DNA from: Tanypteryx hageni
Lineage: Eukaryota; Arthropoda; Insecta; Odonata; Petaluridae
Direction of reading: 5' to 3'
Assembly: GCA_028673005.1 (NCBI GenBank)
Contig: CM054114.1
Location: 19,996,880 to 20,060,879, forward strand
DNA length: 64,000 nucleotides
Below are positions 10,391 to 22,252 of this stretch, piece by piece (positions within the stretch are counted from its first letter, which is position 1; every line of letters starts with the position of its first letter). The notes beneath the pieces were generated by a model. That model was given only the letters and a program-made list of their open reading frames with translations, made no database searches and had not been told where the DNA came from. Made by a program: the position numbers and the translations under genes.

Positions 10391-13300
10391 AACGAAACAC
10401 GGACAAAAGACAAAAGAAGGCGCTGTGGAGAATGGACGTCTCTCTCCTCGACAGCGACGAGACGATCGACGAATTTGCGTTGAACTGGAAAAGATGGACG
10501 GAAACGGCGGGCTCGTATTCCGGTATGACTGAATGGTGGGAGAAAGAAGGAAAGGGGAGAATTAAAAAATTCTTCTCGAAAGAATCCTTTCGAGCACGAG
10601 ACGAACGGAGAGAGACGTTCAAATTTTACACGGACGTCCTCAAAGTCTTACAGAAGGAGGCGGACCAAGGTAAGACGGACGTGCGAGCGATGAAAGAAGT
10701 CGAAGACAAATTACTGAGCCTTCGAAAAGAAAAGACGAAACTCTTGGACTACGAAATGAAAGATGACATGACGACAGAGGAAGAGACTAAAACAGTGTAC
10801 CACTACGGGAAACTGTTAAAGAGAAGGAAAACTAGAGACATTGACGAAATCGAAAACGAAGACGGCTCGACGACGGATAGCCCCGACGAAATAGCGAATA
10901 CCTTCGCAAAACATTATAAAGAACTATTCGGGAGAGACACAAATCATGACGACGATGCCACGTATGACCTCCCAAACGATATCCACAAACTGACAGACGC
11001 ATCCATTAGGAGACTAGGAAACGAAATTACGATTGACGAAATAGAAACAGTAATAGACTCGCTCCCGCCGAAGAAATCGCCGGGGATAGATGGTATTCCC
11101 TACGAATTCTTCAAACGGTGCTGGTCAATTATAAAAGACGATTTCATAAATATTATAAGAGGAATGGAGAAAATTCCCAGACTGGGAGACTCGCAGAGAG
11201 AAGGAATAATGACCCTTATTCCCAAGACTGCTCGTGGGAAAAAGGTGACTGACTACCGACCGGTAACGCTACTGTGTACGGACTACAAAATCTTCGCGAA
11301 GATTATTAAAAACAGACTGGACTATACCATGGGTGACGTAATAGAAAAAGACCAATACGTGGCAGTCAAAGGAAGAAATATAATCGACGCGCTATCGAAA
11401 ATGCGGGACGTTTACACGATAGCCAACAATCGCGGAAGCGGTGACGTCACGTTGATGAGCGTCGACTTAAAAAACGCCTTCGACAGAGTGCGATTCTCGT
11501 TTCTGACAAAGACGATGGAGAAAATGGGCTATCCAGACAATATGATAGACATAGTCAGACTGATCACCAAGGACATAAAGACGAGAATAAACATAAACGG
11601 GAGACTGACAGAGCCTATTGCCATCGCTAACTCCGTGCGACAGGGATGCCCCTTAACGATGCACCTGTTCGCCATAACGTTAGAACCTTTGTCGGCAAGG
11701 CTCCGACGAGAATTAGACGGCTTCCGAATGGGTGGGGAGAGAGTCGCGTGCATCGCTTATGCGGACGACGTGACAATCCTCCTCTCCTCGTAAAGGGACT
11801 TACAAACGACAAAACGAATATTCAGCGAATACGAACTGATTTCCGGACAGACGATAAATCTCAACAAAACGAAACTGATGGACATAGCGGGACCCACGAA
11901 AATCCACGACAATGACTTTCAGAAAGTTGACAAACTAAAAATATTAGGGACGAAATGGACGGGAGACATAGACCAGACAATAAAAGCCAATTGGGAAGAG
12001 AGACTGACGGACTTAAAAAGGACGACTGACGACATGAGAGCGAAACGCCTATGCCTCCTTCAAAAGGTCCTGACAATCAACAACGTGATCCTAGCTCGAT
12101 GGTGGTATCATGGACAGGTCTTCCCACTGACGAACGAACACGGCGCCGGAGCCGTAAAAACCATAGGATGGTTCCTGTGGGAAGGGCAGCCGATTAAAAC
12201 AAGCTGCAGACAATCGTGCCTACCGCCAGAAAAAGGGGGTCTGGACCTTATCGACATGAGACACAAGTGTGACGCATTATGGCAGAAACAAGCCATAAAA
12301 ACGATGACTGGAGAAGACGAAACGGCGAAAAACCTGACGAAACAATATATGGACCTGACACAAGACAAATACAAAACGAAAAACTCCGTAAATAAACTAA
12401 TGACAACAATAGAAGGACTACCAAACGGAGTGGACAAACGACAAACAAAAATAAGACGAAGATAATGGACATCGGAGGAAGACTAAGTACACAAGACATT
12501 GGCTTTGAAAAGGTGACAACGGTGAAAATACTCGGGACTATCTGGACACACGACTTACTTGAGACAATAAAAGCCAACCGGGAAGCGAGACTTAATGACC
12601 TCAAAAGGACTACCTCTGAAATGAGAACCAGATCTCTTTGCCTCCTTCAGAAGGTCATGCTGCTCAACAACGTCATCCTGGCGAAATGGTGGTATCATGG
12701 ACAACTATTTCCGCTAACGAGCGAGCATTGCGCAAAGGCCACCAAATACATAGGCTGCTTCCTATGGGAGGGGCATCCAATAAAAACGAGGATGTCCCAA
12801 ACGTGCCAACATATAGTTAAGGAGGACAGGGACTGGTAGGCCTAAAAAAGAAGACGGAAGCATTACTACACAAACAGACGATAAAAATAATGACGCAAGA
12901 CAACGTGACGGCAAAGACGGTGGCGAAAGAATGCTTGTACAGACATCAGGACCTATATATAATGAAGAATTTCACCCAAAATTTTCAGAAACGTTTGGAG
13001 GATATTCCACATGGCTTGGTGCACAGCACAAAAACCCTGTACAGAATGTACCTCGCCAAAGAGGAAGAGACACCTCGTGCCGTGCAACAAAATCCAAACA
13101 TCAATTGGAAAAATACATAGACAAATATGAATAGCGACGTACTGACGATGAGACAAAAGAGCCTATTCTACATACTGGTGAATAAGCTGACAATGACTGA
13201 AAAACGGAAATGGGAAATAGGTTTGACAGAAGACAAAAAGTGCAAATTATGTGGACATGACGATACGGACATACATAGATACACGACTTGCGACAACGTG

Positions 13301-13519
13301 AAAAATATATGGGAATATGTAAAAAAGGTTTTTCGTCGGCTAAACTTGTTTGGAGAGACGAATGTGGAAGACAAAAAACTACTTTTTCTTGATTTCAAGG
13401 TGTACCCCACAGTGAGGAATAAGGCGATGGTGTGGTTGGTCTCACGTGTGATCGAGTACATGAATAATGACTGTATAAAATCGAAGCAGCTGTTCATCAA
13501 AGAAACGGAGATTGAGTGA
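10387..13519 (+). pseudogene. Tx1-type ORF2: reverse transcriptase and zinc-finger C-terminus, copy T2, disrupted
   Basis: The endonuclease frame ends at 10390 and the continuing protein resumes one frame over at about 10387 (LKRNTDKRQKKALWRM, leading into 10432), so a frameshift separates nicking and polymerase domains. The polymerase has GIDGIPYEF, the Asp of VDLKNAFD (codon 11464) and YADD (11758-11769). A TAA at 11791-11793 follows the YADD block; the frame reopens directly behind it and runs to 12465. Then comes a second, diverged version of the same segment (from 12465), which loses frame near 12820-12840, and finally the Cys-x2-Cys-x7-His-x4-Cys region and end at 13519. Lesions at 10387, 11791 and 12465 are common to all copies that cover them. 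Confidence 0.88.
11878..13051 (+). repeat. Diverged tandem duplication inside Tx1 ORF2 (two segments of about 587 bp)
   Basis: 11878-12464 and 12465-13051 encode two versions of the same protein segment. Both begin MDI-x-G, share LKILGT, DLKRTT, LCLLQKV, NNVILA, WWYHGQ, FPLT, FLWEG and PIKT, and match at roughly 73 of the first 114 residues (about 64 percent, counted by eye). The second version continues into the zinc-finger region, the first stops at the junction. The divergence is far greater than between array units, so two different element subfamilies were probably joined. Equivalent pairs are at 49/618, 23740/24327 and 35590/36177. Confidence 0.88.
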
Positions 13520-13598
13520 TTGGAGATTGATTCTGATCTCATCAGCTACAGAGATTGATTGTTTAATCGATTATTCTGATTGATTGCGATCTATTGAG
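13520..13598 (+). other. Tx1 3' tail with repeated GATTG motifs
   Basis: After the ORF2 end, the sequence carries GATTG about six times in 80 bp, partly as GATTGATTG, and another occurrence lies just before the stop. It ends near GATCTATTGAG, where the Jockey-type element begins. Non-LTR elements without poly(A) often end in short repeats, so this is probably the element's 3' terminus. The same tail is at 1672-1750, 25382-25460 and 37232-37310; the last two have GAGTGAC where the first two have GAGGGAC. Confidence 0.6.
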
Positions 13599-13766
13599 GG
13601 ACTTGTTGACTCCGAGGTCTCGTGAAACCATTAGTCTGCCCGCCGAACTTCGTACTGCGTCTTGTGTGTTGTGCGATACAGCGACCACGGACTTTCCGGA
13701 CTCGGGAGCGACCCCCTCACCTTCGTCCCCTTTTCCCTCCACCCCCCAACGACCTTCCAACACGCG

Positions 13767-15356
13767 ATGCCGAGGGCATCTACCAAATCGGCCGCTGGGG
13801 CCGTGTGCAAGCCCCAACAGCTACCCCTGGAAGTCCAGCAACCCGCCACCAAGGCCAAAAAAGACGCGAGGAAGGGAAAGCCGCTTCCCGACGCGGCGCA
13901 ACAGCCGGACCCCGCCAAGGCCGTGCCTCCTTCTTCAACGCCGCAGCCGATGGACCACCAGTCCACCTCAGCCGAGCCGGTCCAGTCGGTAAGCCAAAAT
14001 TTGCCTCCCGCCGTCTCGGCGGCACTTGATATGTTGCGAGCATATTCCGCAACCCAGGAAAATCCGATAATTCTCGGCGCCCTACCAAAACCCGCGACCC
14101 ATCAGATCGACGAGGGCTTCACCCTCGTCGAAGGCAAGAAGGCTGTCAGCCTCAAACGGATGCGAATTGCATCCCAAGAGTCACTGACAGCCACATCGAA
14201 TCGCTTCGCCCCGATAACTCCTGGGGACACCGCGACCGCGATGGAGGTGGTTCCTCCGGCCAAATCCTCGAAAATTCCCGTGCTAATTTTGCGGGATACG
14301 AGAAATTGGGAGGCAACGTTCAAAGCCCTATCTGACGACCTACAGGTGCAGCCCGTCTGCAAGGTCCAAGGCCGCAGCGCTATGCACATCCAGTGTTCAA
14401 GCGCTGCGGACTACCGCAAGACGCGGGAAATACTCAAATCCCGTAATTTAGCTTTTTCGGGTTATCAGCTGCCGGAGGACCGCCTCCCGCAATAAACCGT
14501 GCGCTCGCTTCACGAGCATGCTACCGCGGCATCGGTAAAACAAGCCCTCGAACGGCTTGGTCGGGGCGTCAAGTCAGTGACGCAGATAATGTCCACCAAG
14601 CCGTCGAGGGAAGAACGGGCCGCTGGGCTTAACACCGTCCCCAGGAGGAACACCCCGGTATTTCACGTTATTCTCGAAAATTGCGAGGATCACGCCAAGA
14701 TCCTCGACACAAGAGTTTTGATGGGTTCGTCTAATGTAGACATCAGGCCATATGTCAAGCCTAAGGGCATCCTTCAGTGCCAGCGCTGCCAGAACTTCGG
14801 CCACACAAAAAACTACTGCGCTGATACCGCGCGTTGCGTGAAATGCCTCGAGGCGCATCTCACGAGTGACTGCCCGAAGAGAGATCGCACTGCGCCGGCG
14901 CAGTGCGTGAATTGTAAGCTATTTCACCCTGCCAATTATCGGGGATGCCAGGCATATCAGGGCATCCTCGAGAGCCGCAGGCAGCGGTCCACTCAAAACA
15001 CGTCGCGAGGATCAGCCCGAGCGACGCAAAATTTTGTCCCCGCCCCCATCCCCGCCACTAACGCTTGGTTCTCCAACCGAGCCGCCCCTCCCCCCGCCAC
15101 CTCTCCATTCATCTTCTCGGCCGCAACTCACCCTACCCTACCTTCCCCCCGCCCAGACCCTCGTCCCTTTGCCTTCCCCCCCTTCTCCCGCCGACCCTCG
15201 CCGCGCGGCAGCGCAAGCGAAATTCACCCCAGCGGCCGCCCCCACCCCTCAGCCTTCTCGCCCGTCGGTCCCTTCGCCTCCTTCCCAGCAACCCTATCCC
15301 CCTTCCCCTCCCTCCCCCCCCCCCCACTTCAAACCAGGGACTCGGCGCCTGGATGA
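13767..15356 (+). pseudogene. Jockey-type gag, copy J2, in-frame TAA
   Basis: Matches J1 gag in domain order, with the stop at 14493-14495 and knuckles at about 14778-14958. The C-run in the Pro-rich tail is C12 (15314-15325), three bases shorter than in J1, which keeps the same end frame. Two private substitutions (AAGGTCCAAGG, CAGTGTTCAAG) change a Lys to Gln and an Ala to Ser just before the stop. Confidence 0.87.
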
Positions 15357-15443
15357 TTTCGGTTTTAGATAACCTTTCAAAATTCTCGTCGTTAGCCGAG
15401 AAGAAGCTTTTTATCCTACGGGAGATTGGCGCAATCCTGGATA

Positions 15444-18120
15444 ATGGCTACTAGACGCGAACCGCGGTTCCTCACGTTGGTGTCATGGAATGCCAACGGA
15501 ATCCTCTCTAGGGCAAAAGAGTTTATTCATTTTATCAGTTCTGGCAGCTACGATGTCGTCGCCCTTCAGGAGACGCATCTCACACACGCCAAAAAATTTT
15601 GGCTACCAAATTATAAAATATATCGGCGAGACCGCAAAACCCCTCATGGTGGATTTCACTGCGATGGCGTGGCCATCGCAGTGAAATCCACGATTAAACA
15701 CTCCCCACTGAACTCGGATGCCCTTAGCCAATTAGAAAGCATCGGTATCTCGATTCATCATTCGACGGGCAACCTTCATATCTATTCTGTTTACCAACCC
15801 GGATCCAAACGGCTCCTGGAGGCTGACCTGGAGCGGCTCGTCACGGAAAAACCGGCCATCTATGTAGGCGACTGGAATTCCAAGAGCATCCAATTCGGAT
15901 GTCGTCATGGGAATTCTAACGGACTGATTCTCCGTAATTTTGCAGCGACGGCGATGGCCTCGATCGAAGCGCCGTTCTCGGCGACGCACGTAAGTTGATA
16001 CGGTCCTGAGGGAGACGACGTCCTGGACTTCGCCCTGACCAAAAATTTTTACAGCCACGGTTCTCCACGAGTGATAAAAGCGCTTACCTCGGACCACTAT
16101 CCTATAAGGATCGACATTATGACGGATCATCTCTCGGCTCCTCCCCCTCCCCCCATCATCCGTACAGATTGGAGCATGTACAAATCATCAATTGACGAGA
16201 CGTTCGCCTCATTACCGCGCCTTATCGATCCAACGATCGAAGGCGTGAACGCGCAGGTTAGCCGAATCACGGGCGCGATGTCCAGCGCCTACAGGCTGGC
16301 ATCGCTTCCTCGGGTTCGAGCAAAGCCTCCGGTCCCATCCCTACCCCAACCCCTCATCGACCTCATCAGGGAGCGAAACCGCGTTAGGGGAAGATGGCAA
16401 CGCAATCGCGACCAGCTGGACAAAAGACTATACAACTTCCTTTCTTATCGTGTTAAGAAAGGAATGACGGAGTTTCATAACCGGGAGTGGGAGAGGAAGA
16501 TCTCCTCCCTCTCCTTGGAAGACGGCTCGACTTGGCATATGGCCAAGCGGCTGACGGGTCAAGCGCGCATACCGACGCCCCTCAGGCACTTGGACGAGTA
16601 CATCCACGACGCCGAGCTATTTGCGGAGCATTTGGCCGGCACCATGACGCTACGCGAGGACTGGGAAAAGACCAAGACGGAGGAGGAGGCGAGGAGGAAT
16701 TTAATCTTGCTTAGCCTCTCCCCCTGCCCACCCCCAGTTCCCACTACGGACGACGAAACAAGACAGCTCATCAAGGAGCTTAACCCCCGCAAGGCTTCAG
16801 GCCTAGACGAAGTTAGCAACCGGATGCTCATGAATCTCACCCCCGGTGCTATTTCGTCATTAACAAACCTCTACAACGCCTGCCTTACCGCATCCCACTT
16901 CCCCTGGAATTGGAAGCGTGGCAAAGTCGTCATGATTCCAAAACCGGGGAAAGATCCGTCTCTCCCAGCCAGCCACCGACCCTCTCCTCTCAAATCTCTC
17001 GAAGGTATTCGAGAAGATAATCCTTTCCCGCTTCGATCACCACATCCGGACTAACGACCTAATAAGACCTGAGCAGATGGGTTTCAGACGAAAGACCTCC
17101 GCACCCCACCAAATCCTTCGTTTGGTGGAGAACATAACGGACGGATTCAACTCCCGAGGACGGACGGAAGTACTTTTCCTAGACGTCGCCAAGGCCTTCG
17201 ATCAGGTGTGGCACGAAGGCCTGCTACTTAGACTCGCCGCAATGGATTTTCCATTATATCTGCTAAAGATCTGCAGGAGCTTCCTCCCCGGAAGGTCCCT
17301 GCGAGTCGCTGTGGATGGTCGGCTCTCCTCTTCCAAGAGGATTTCTTGTGGCGTCCCCCAGGGGGCAATCTTGAGTCCGATCCTCTTCAACCTCTTTGTC
17401 AATGACTTTCCTTCTTCTCCACAAACTCAAGTCTACATGTTTGCGGATGACACTGCGATCTCTTCGCAGTCGCAACAGGTCAACGCAGCTGTACGACGTA
17501 TCCAAAATCATCTTAACCTGCTAGAAAAGTGGACGCTGGACTGGAAAGTTGAGATTAACGCCGATAAAAGCGTTCTTGTCAACTTTACCAAGAAGCAAAA
17601 ATTCACGCCCTCCCTCCGCCTCGAATTCCGAGGCACCGAGATACCGATGCGAAACTCACACAAATTCTTAGGGTTACACCTCGATCAGAAACTGACATGG
17701 GGTGCACACGTACAGCAGGCGATAAACAAAGCGAGGGGTATGAGGAAATTACTCATGCCCCTCATAAGCAAAAATTCTAAATTACGAAGGGGCGAAAAAA
17801 TTCGGCTTTACCTATCTCATATTCGGGCAACCCTGCTGTACGGATGCGAGCTATTCGGTAACACGGCGAAAACCAACATGCGAAAATTAGAAACATTCCA
17901 AAACATCACACTGCGCTACATCACAAACAGCTCCCGACTCGTTCCGGCTTACGAGATTAGAAACGCGCACAAAATCCCTACGATACACGACTTCGTTCGC
18001 AAGCGTGCCCAGCGCTTCGAACAGTCCCTACATTTCAACCCACTCACCGTCCGACTTTGGCAATATGACGCGACAAAAAAATGCAAATTTAAACGACCAA
18101 AAGAAATACTCCTTCAGTAG
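15444..18120 (+). pseudogene. Jockey-type ORF2, copy J2, disrupted
   Basis: Endonuclease and reverse transcriptase as in J1. The TGA is at 15996-15998 and the frameshift near 16980. The reverse transcriptase core runs from about 17077 with FADD at 17440-17451. A 15-bp, frame-preserving insertion within 15649-15691 adds five residues to the endonuclease between its TPHGG and VAIAV blocks. The C-terminal region has GTGCCC near 18004 where J1 has GTTTCC. Confidence 0.88.
15649..15691 (+). repeat. Perfect 19-bp inverted repeat made by a 15-bp insertion (copy J2 only)
   Basis: GTGGATTTCACTGCGATGG (15649-15667) is the exact reverse complement of 15673-15691, with a 5-base loop CGTGG. J1, J3 and J4 lack 15 bp here and have only the right arm. 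The inserted bases copy the neighbouring downstream sequence in inverted form, the signature of a template-switch event at a hairpin. Confidence 0.93.
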
Positions 18121-19089
18121 TGAAGGCACAAACTTTCCTTTTTCTGTTACTTAACACTAACAATAGATTTAGTAAAAAAGGTTTTTTCTTTATTTAGATT
18201 TAGCAAAGCAAGCAAAGTGTGCTTCAAAGAACATATTTTTGTTGTTGTGGTTTCAGAAAAAATGAAATATTGTTTAAAAAAGAAAAAAAAAGAAAGAAAG
18301 ATAAGTTCAAAAAAAAAAGTAAGCGTTCAACAAAAGATCCGAACGAGCAAAACTTAAAAACTAAACAAAAGGAACATAACAAAAAAAAGAACTAAAAAAA
18401 TCCAATAGTAAATAAAAAAGTTCATTTTCAAAACAAAAATTACGTCAAGTATCGATCGGCACAGAGACAACTGAGAGCACTGCGGGTCGCGGACCTGGCA
18501 GGGGAAGATGCAGCCAGGCGTGACCGAAAACCTTCCCCTACCTCTCCCCAAGCACTCCGGCAATGTTTTGCCGCGTCTGCCCTATTTTTGTTCCCTATTA
18601 CCCCCCTTTTTTTCATAAGTTTATTTTATTTTTACGCATTCCTTTGTACATTATTTATTTTTCAAATTTTTGTTTTTGTTCACTCACGAGGAATGAGTTG
18701 GTTTGTAAGAGGGCTATAAATGTATATTTTGCAAATCCCTTGCGAGTTCTTTCCTCTTCTTCCTTAACCATACACACCTATTAGGTATATTGTAAAGGCA
18801 AACTAACACGCATAAAAGACACTAAGCTCGCAAGACATGAAGGTCATAGAAGGTGGCAAATTGCCTACTTGGAACGACCGACTGGACGATGCGCGACCGG
18901 AAGGCCGCGCGGACAAGGAGAGATCAGAGTCATCAAAGAAACGAAAATGTGTGTGAAACGTTGTGACAAAAAACCATAGAGACATTGGAAAAATTTTTGC
19001 TTTAAAAAAAAATTAAATAAAATTTTTCCAATGTTTATAGAAATATGTAACTTTATCTTTTAAATAAATTGTTATTCTTATAAAAAAAT
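18121..19089 (+). other. A/T-rich 3' segment of the unit, copy J2
   Basis: Same content as 6261-7229: early A-runs, TATA-like CTATAAA near 18714, perfect 15-bp inverted repeat (18983-18997 and 19019-19033) and the terminal A-run joined to the 5S segment. No gene seen. Confidence 0.6.
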
Positions 19090-19196
19090 ATACCACGATG
19101 AAAACACCGGTTCTCGTCCGATCACCGAAGTTAAGCATCGTAGGGCCCGGATAGTACTTGGATGGGTGACCGCCTGGAACACCGGGTGTCGTTGGC
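19090..19196 (+). rRNA. 5S rRNA-derived segment, 5' truncated (copy 2)
   Basis: Identical to copy 1, including the missing G in box C (GCCTGGAAC). The T5 terminator follows at 19197-19202. Confidence 0.9.
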
Positions 19197-19202
19197 ATTT
19201 TT

Positions 19203-20293
19203 GCAACATTTCATTTTATCAGTTTCTTTTTATTAGTTTACCCTTCGGCGCGACTGCTTCTTTAGCTCGGCCACGGAAGCGCCAAATATTTGGTCGGCGC
19301 TACCGAGAGCCCGACCTTAGATGACGCCTACTCGGAAACCGTGTCCCTAAGCCGCGATGTTATCCCCCCCCCCCCCGAAGAAAACGCCTGAGGCATGGGG
19401 GGAATTCTCCCCTGTCGCGAGGTGAGGAGGGCATTTACGCCACCCACACACACGTAGTTGGGGCCGAACGACCCGGGCAAATAACGGTTTCCGCCATAGA
19501 TGAAATTTTCACCGTTAAAAAAATGAAAGAAAATCCCTGGAAAGCGATAAGGGGAAGATCTCCTGGTGGTTTATTGGAGCCGGATAGGCCCGAGGGAGGC
19601 GAAAATTCGCCAAGTGCCGGGGAGCGTCCGCGTGTTCGAGCGACGGGGCCGACTTGTCGGGGGCGTGACGGGGGCGGCGAGGGGCTCGTTCGGCGGGGCA
19701 GAGAGCGGGCAGTCGTCGCGGGGGTGGGATGGTAGTCGGCGGCCGAATTCGGGGATTTTTGGGCCCTCGAAAACACGTGGGGCGATTTCGCCGGGGAGGG
19801 GGGCGAGGTGCCGCTGGCCGTCCGAAGGGGCGGATCCGAGGGGGGACAATTGAAATTTGGAGAATCACACTGCCTCGGAGCAACGGGAGAGGTCATGCGG
19901 ATGGCGGCATATTTTAAATTCGGCCACGGACCTAAGAGGCCAAAGGCAACCTACCCGTGTTCGCTGGTGGCACGTTTTACGGGGCGTGGATTTTACTTCG
20001 CAAGTCGGTTTTGGTCTCGGTTGAGGCGGCGCGGGTATGAAAATATCGACGGATCGCCGATAAGGTGTAATGTGTCTTAGGGTGTTATAGGCTTAAATCT
20101 CTCGGCGACGACCATACCGGACGGACGTGTTTTTCGGGAGCTCCTCGGGTAGGGACGGTTTAGTGCCATAAACGGCTTTCACCCTCGCTGTGACCGCGAA
20201 GCCTTTCCGCCTCCGGTAGGGGATTTTGTGAAGGCAGCGCTTCTTATGCGCTCCCTTTTCGCATCCGTTCGTGCATAGTATCGTGCGTTAGAA
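19203..20293 (+). other. 5' UTR of Tx1 element T3
   Basis: Same as in T2 except that the C-run is C13 (19364-19376). No gene recognised. Confidence 0.6.
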
Positions 20294-22252
20294 ATGTCGC
20301 GAGGGCGCTCTAGCACTTTGTTGATTAATTTCAACAATGTGCCCGAGAGGCCGGCGCCAATAGAAATCCACAAATTTATTGTGGAAAAACTGGAAATCTC
20401 CGTGTAGGATATCATTGGCGTCCAGTTGGTGGTGATAACGAAAAATGTTTTTGTGAAGCTTCGGAATGACGCTGTATGCGAAGCTGTGATTGAACTATTC
20501 GGCGAGCGAGTGTCTTTTCCGGGATCAACCGGTGATAACGGCTTCGTGACCCTGGAGTCTGCGAATGGGAGAATTGTTAATGTAAAAGTTCTGTATCTCC
20601 CTTTCGAGACGCCATCGTCGTCGGTGATCCTGGAGCTGGCAAAATTTGGGAAGGTGCTAAAGTACGAGGAGAGCACTTGGGATGGAGTGGGTTTTATCCC
20701 CGCTAAAACGGGAACCCGCACTATTAGAATGGTGATGAAAAAGCCAGTCCCATCCTATATAAGTGTGGACGGGGAGAGAGCGGTCATCGTCTACGATGGC
20801 CAGGCGAAGACCTGCTCCACCTGCGGAAGCGCGGATCACCTGCGAGCCGAATGCCGCGAGAAGAGGACAAATGGGACGGGGACCCGCTACGCGGACATAT
20901 TGCAGAGAGTTGCCAAAAGGACCTCCGCAGAGAGCGCAGCGCACCCCCCTACCCCACCCATAGACAGCGGAGCCGCCGGAGATGCGGAGGAGGCGCCCAC
21001 CCCCTCGATTCCCGCCGATACGGCCGGAAACGAAAGAGAGGTTCCGACAGCAAGGGAAGGAAAAGAGAACGTTTCGGCAGCAGAGGGAATCCCCGACGGC
21101 CCCATAGGGATAAAATCCCCAGCGCTGGACGGAAACCAGGGGAGTGAGGGCGGAAATGAGGGTCCCGCCATCAACGAGGCTGCCAAGGATTCCGTCCGTG
21201 CCGAAGAAGGAGGGAAAGGGATCTCTCCGAAGAGGAGGATGAGGAGGAGACGCACCGTTCCGGCCCCAACCGTAACGAAACGCCCGAGGGCGAGAGAATC
21301 CTTCCGCCTGGCCACCACGGGAAGCGACGAAGAAGATCTGTCCTCTTTCGCGGGGGAGGAGAGTCACATGGAGACGGACACGTGCGAGGAGGCGAACGGG
21401 GGAAACATCGGAGAGAGCGTGAGAACCCCGGCCGTTCCCGTCCGTGCAGCCAAGAGGGGGGAGGAGAAGCAGGAGATGCCGTTAGGACGGAAGGAGAGGG
21501 AGGAGGGAAGCTCTGCTGACCCGCCCTCCAGGGACTCCCAGCCGACCTGCGAACTTACAAAAGACAACGTGACAATAGCGACTATTAATATCAACGGTGT
21601 GACAAATGACGACAAACTACTCGCCCTAAAGGACTTCATCTTGACAATCGACGTTGACATCTGCTTCCTGCAGGAGGTACGACAGATGGACCTGACAAAA
21701 AAAATTGGACTCACGAGCTACATTAACCCGGGACCCGAAGACAGAGGGACGGGATTTATTTGTGGCAATAACGTACGCATGACTAACGTGGAATACGATC
21801 CGTCCGGTAGAATAATTTCTGCCGAATGGAACGGTATTTCCATGATAAACATCTGCGCTCCCGCCGGTGAGCGAAACCGTAAGGAGCGGAACACGTTCTT
21901 CCGCGAGACGATTGCGCCTTACTACCCAAAGCTCCTCAGTCGCGCCGTGATGGCGGGCGACTTCAACGCAATCGTCAGACCGGAAGATAGCACGGCCAAT
22001 TCGACGAAAGACAAATACCCGACAAACCGAACGCTAGAAGACTTGGTGACGCGACTCGACTTAAAAGACGCGTCCGACATTGACGAACAAACGAGCGTAA
22101 GGTTTACGAAAATAGGAACAATGAACGCGACTAGAATCGACAGGATATACGCGACGAACGACCTTACGTCATCGCTCGCGGACTACGACGTACGGCCGGC
22201 AATCTTTACAGACCACCATGCCGTGCTGGTGAGCGTAAATCGCAGGTCTTAA
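20294..22252 (+). pseudogene. Tx1-type ORF1-endonuclease fusion, copy T3
   Basis: The ATG is at 20294 and a TAG at 20405-20407 follows 37 codons later. Behind the TAG, a single uninterrupted frame of 608 codons (20426-22252) contains the CCHC knuckle (from 20813), the charged linker and the whole endonuclease, with GDFNAI near 21955 and TDHHA near 22210. The fused frame exists because the 77 bp holding the ORF1 stop and ORF2 start have been lost, as in T2 and T4. Without the first 37 codons the N-terminal domain would be incomplete. Confidence 0.85.

Larger units (their letters stand above)
7343..13598 (+). mobile_element. Tx1-clade non-LTR retrotransposon, copy T2 (full span)
   Basis: The reverse transcriptase reads like Tx1 clade rather than Jockey: DYRPVTLLCTDYKIFAK, VDLKNAFDRV, VRQGCPL and AYADDV, with a single-knuckle ORF1 and a C-terminal Cys/His motif. 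Several Tx1-clade families are known to insert into defined sequences, and one (Mutsu) into 5S rRNA genes; the 5S segment directly upstream here fits that habit, though the element starts beyond the 5S terminator rather than within the gene. This copy has two private or shared stops in ORF1, an ORF1/endonuclease fusion, a frameshift before the reverse transcriptase, and later stops. Confidence 0.85.
13599..19089 (+). mobile_element. Jockey-clade element, copy J2
   Basis: Same layout and lesions as J1. It groups with J1 by shared bases (for example ATATGTTGCGAG in gag and GGTTCTCC before the reverse transcriptase), against J3 and J4. Private features are a 15-bp insertion in the endonuclease that creates a long hairpin and two changes near 14367-14397 in gag. 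Confidence 0.88.

Noticed and set aside
20426..22252. The 608-codon frame as an active fusion gene
   Set aside because: It has no ATG at its start (TAG stops the true ORF1 start 37 codons in), and the polymerase downstream is frameshifted.
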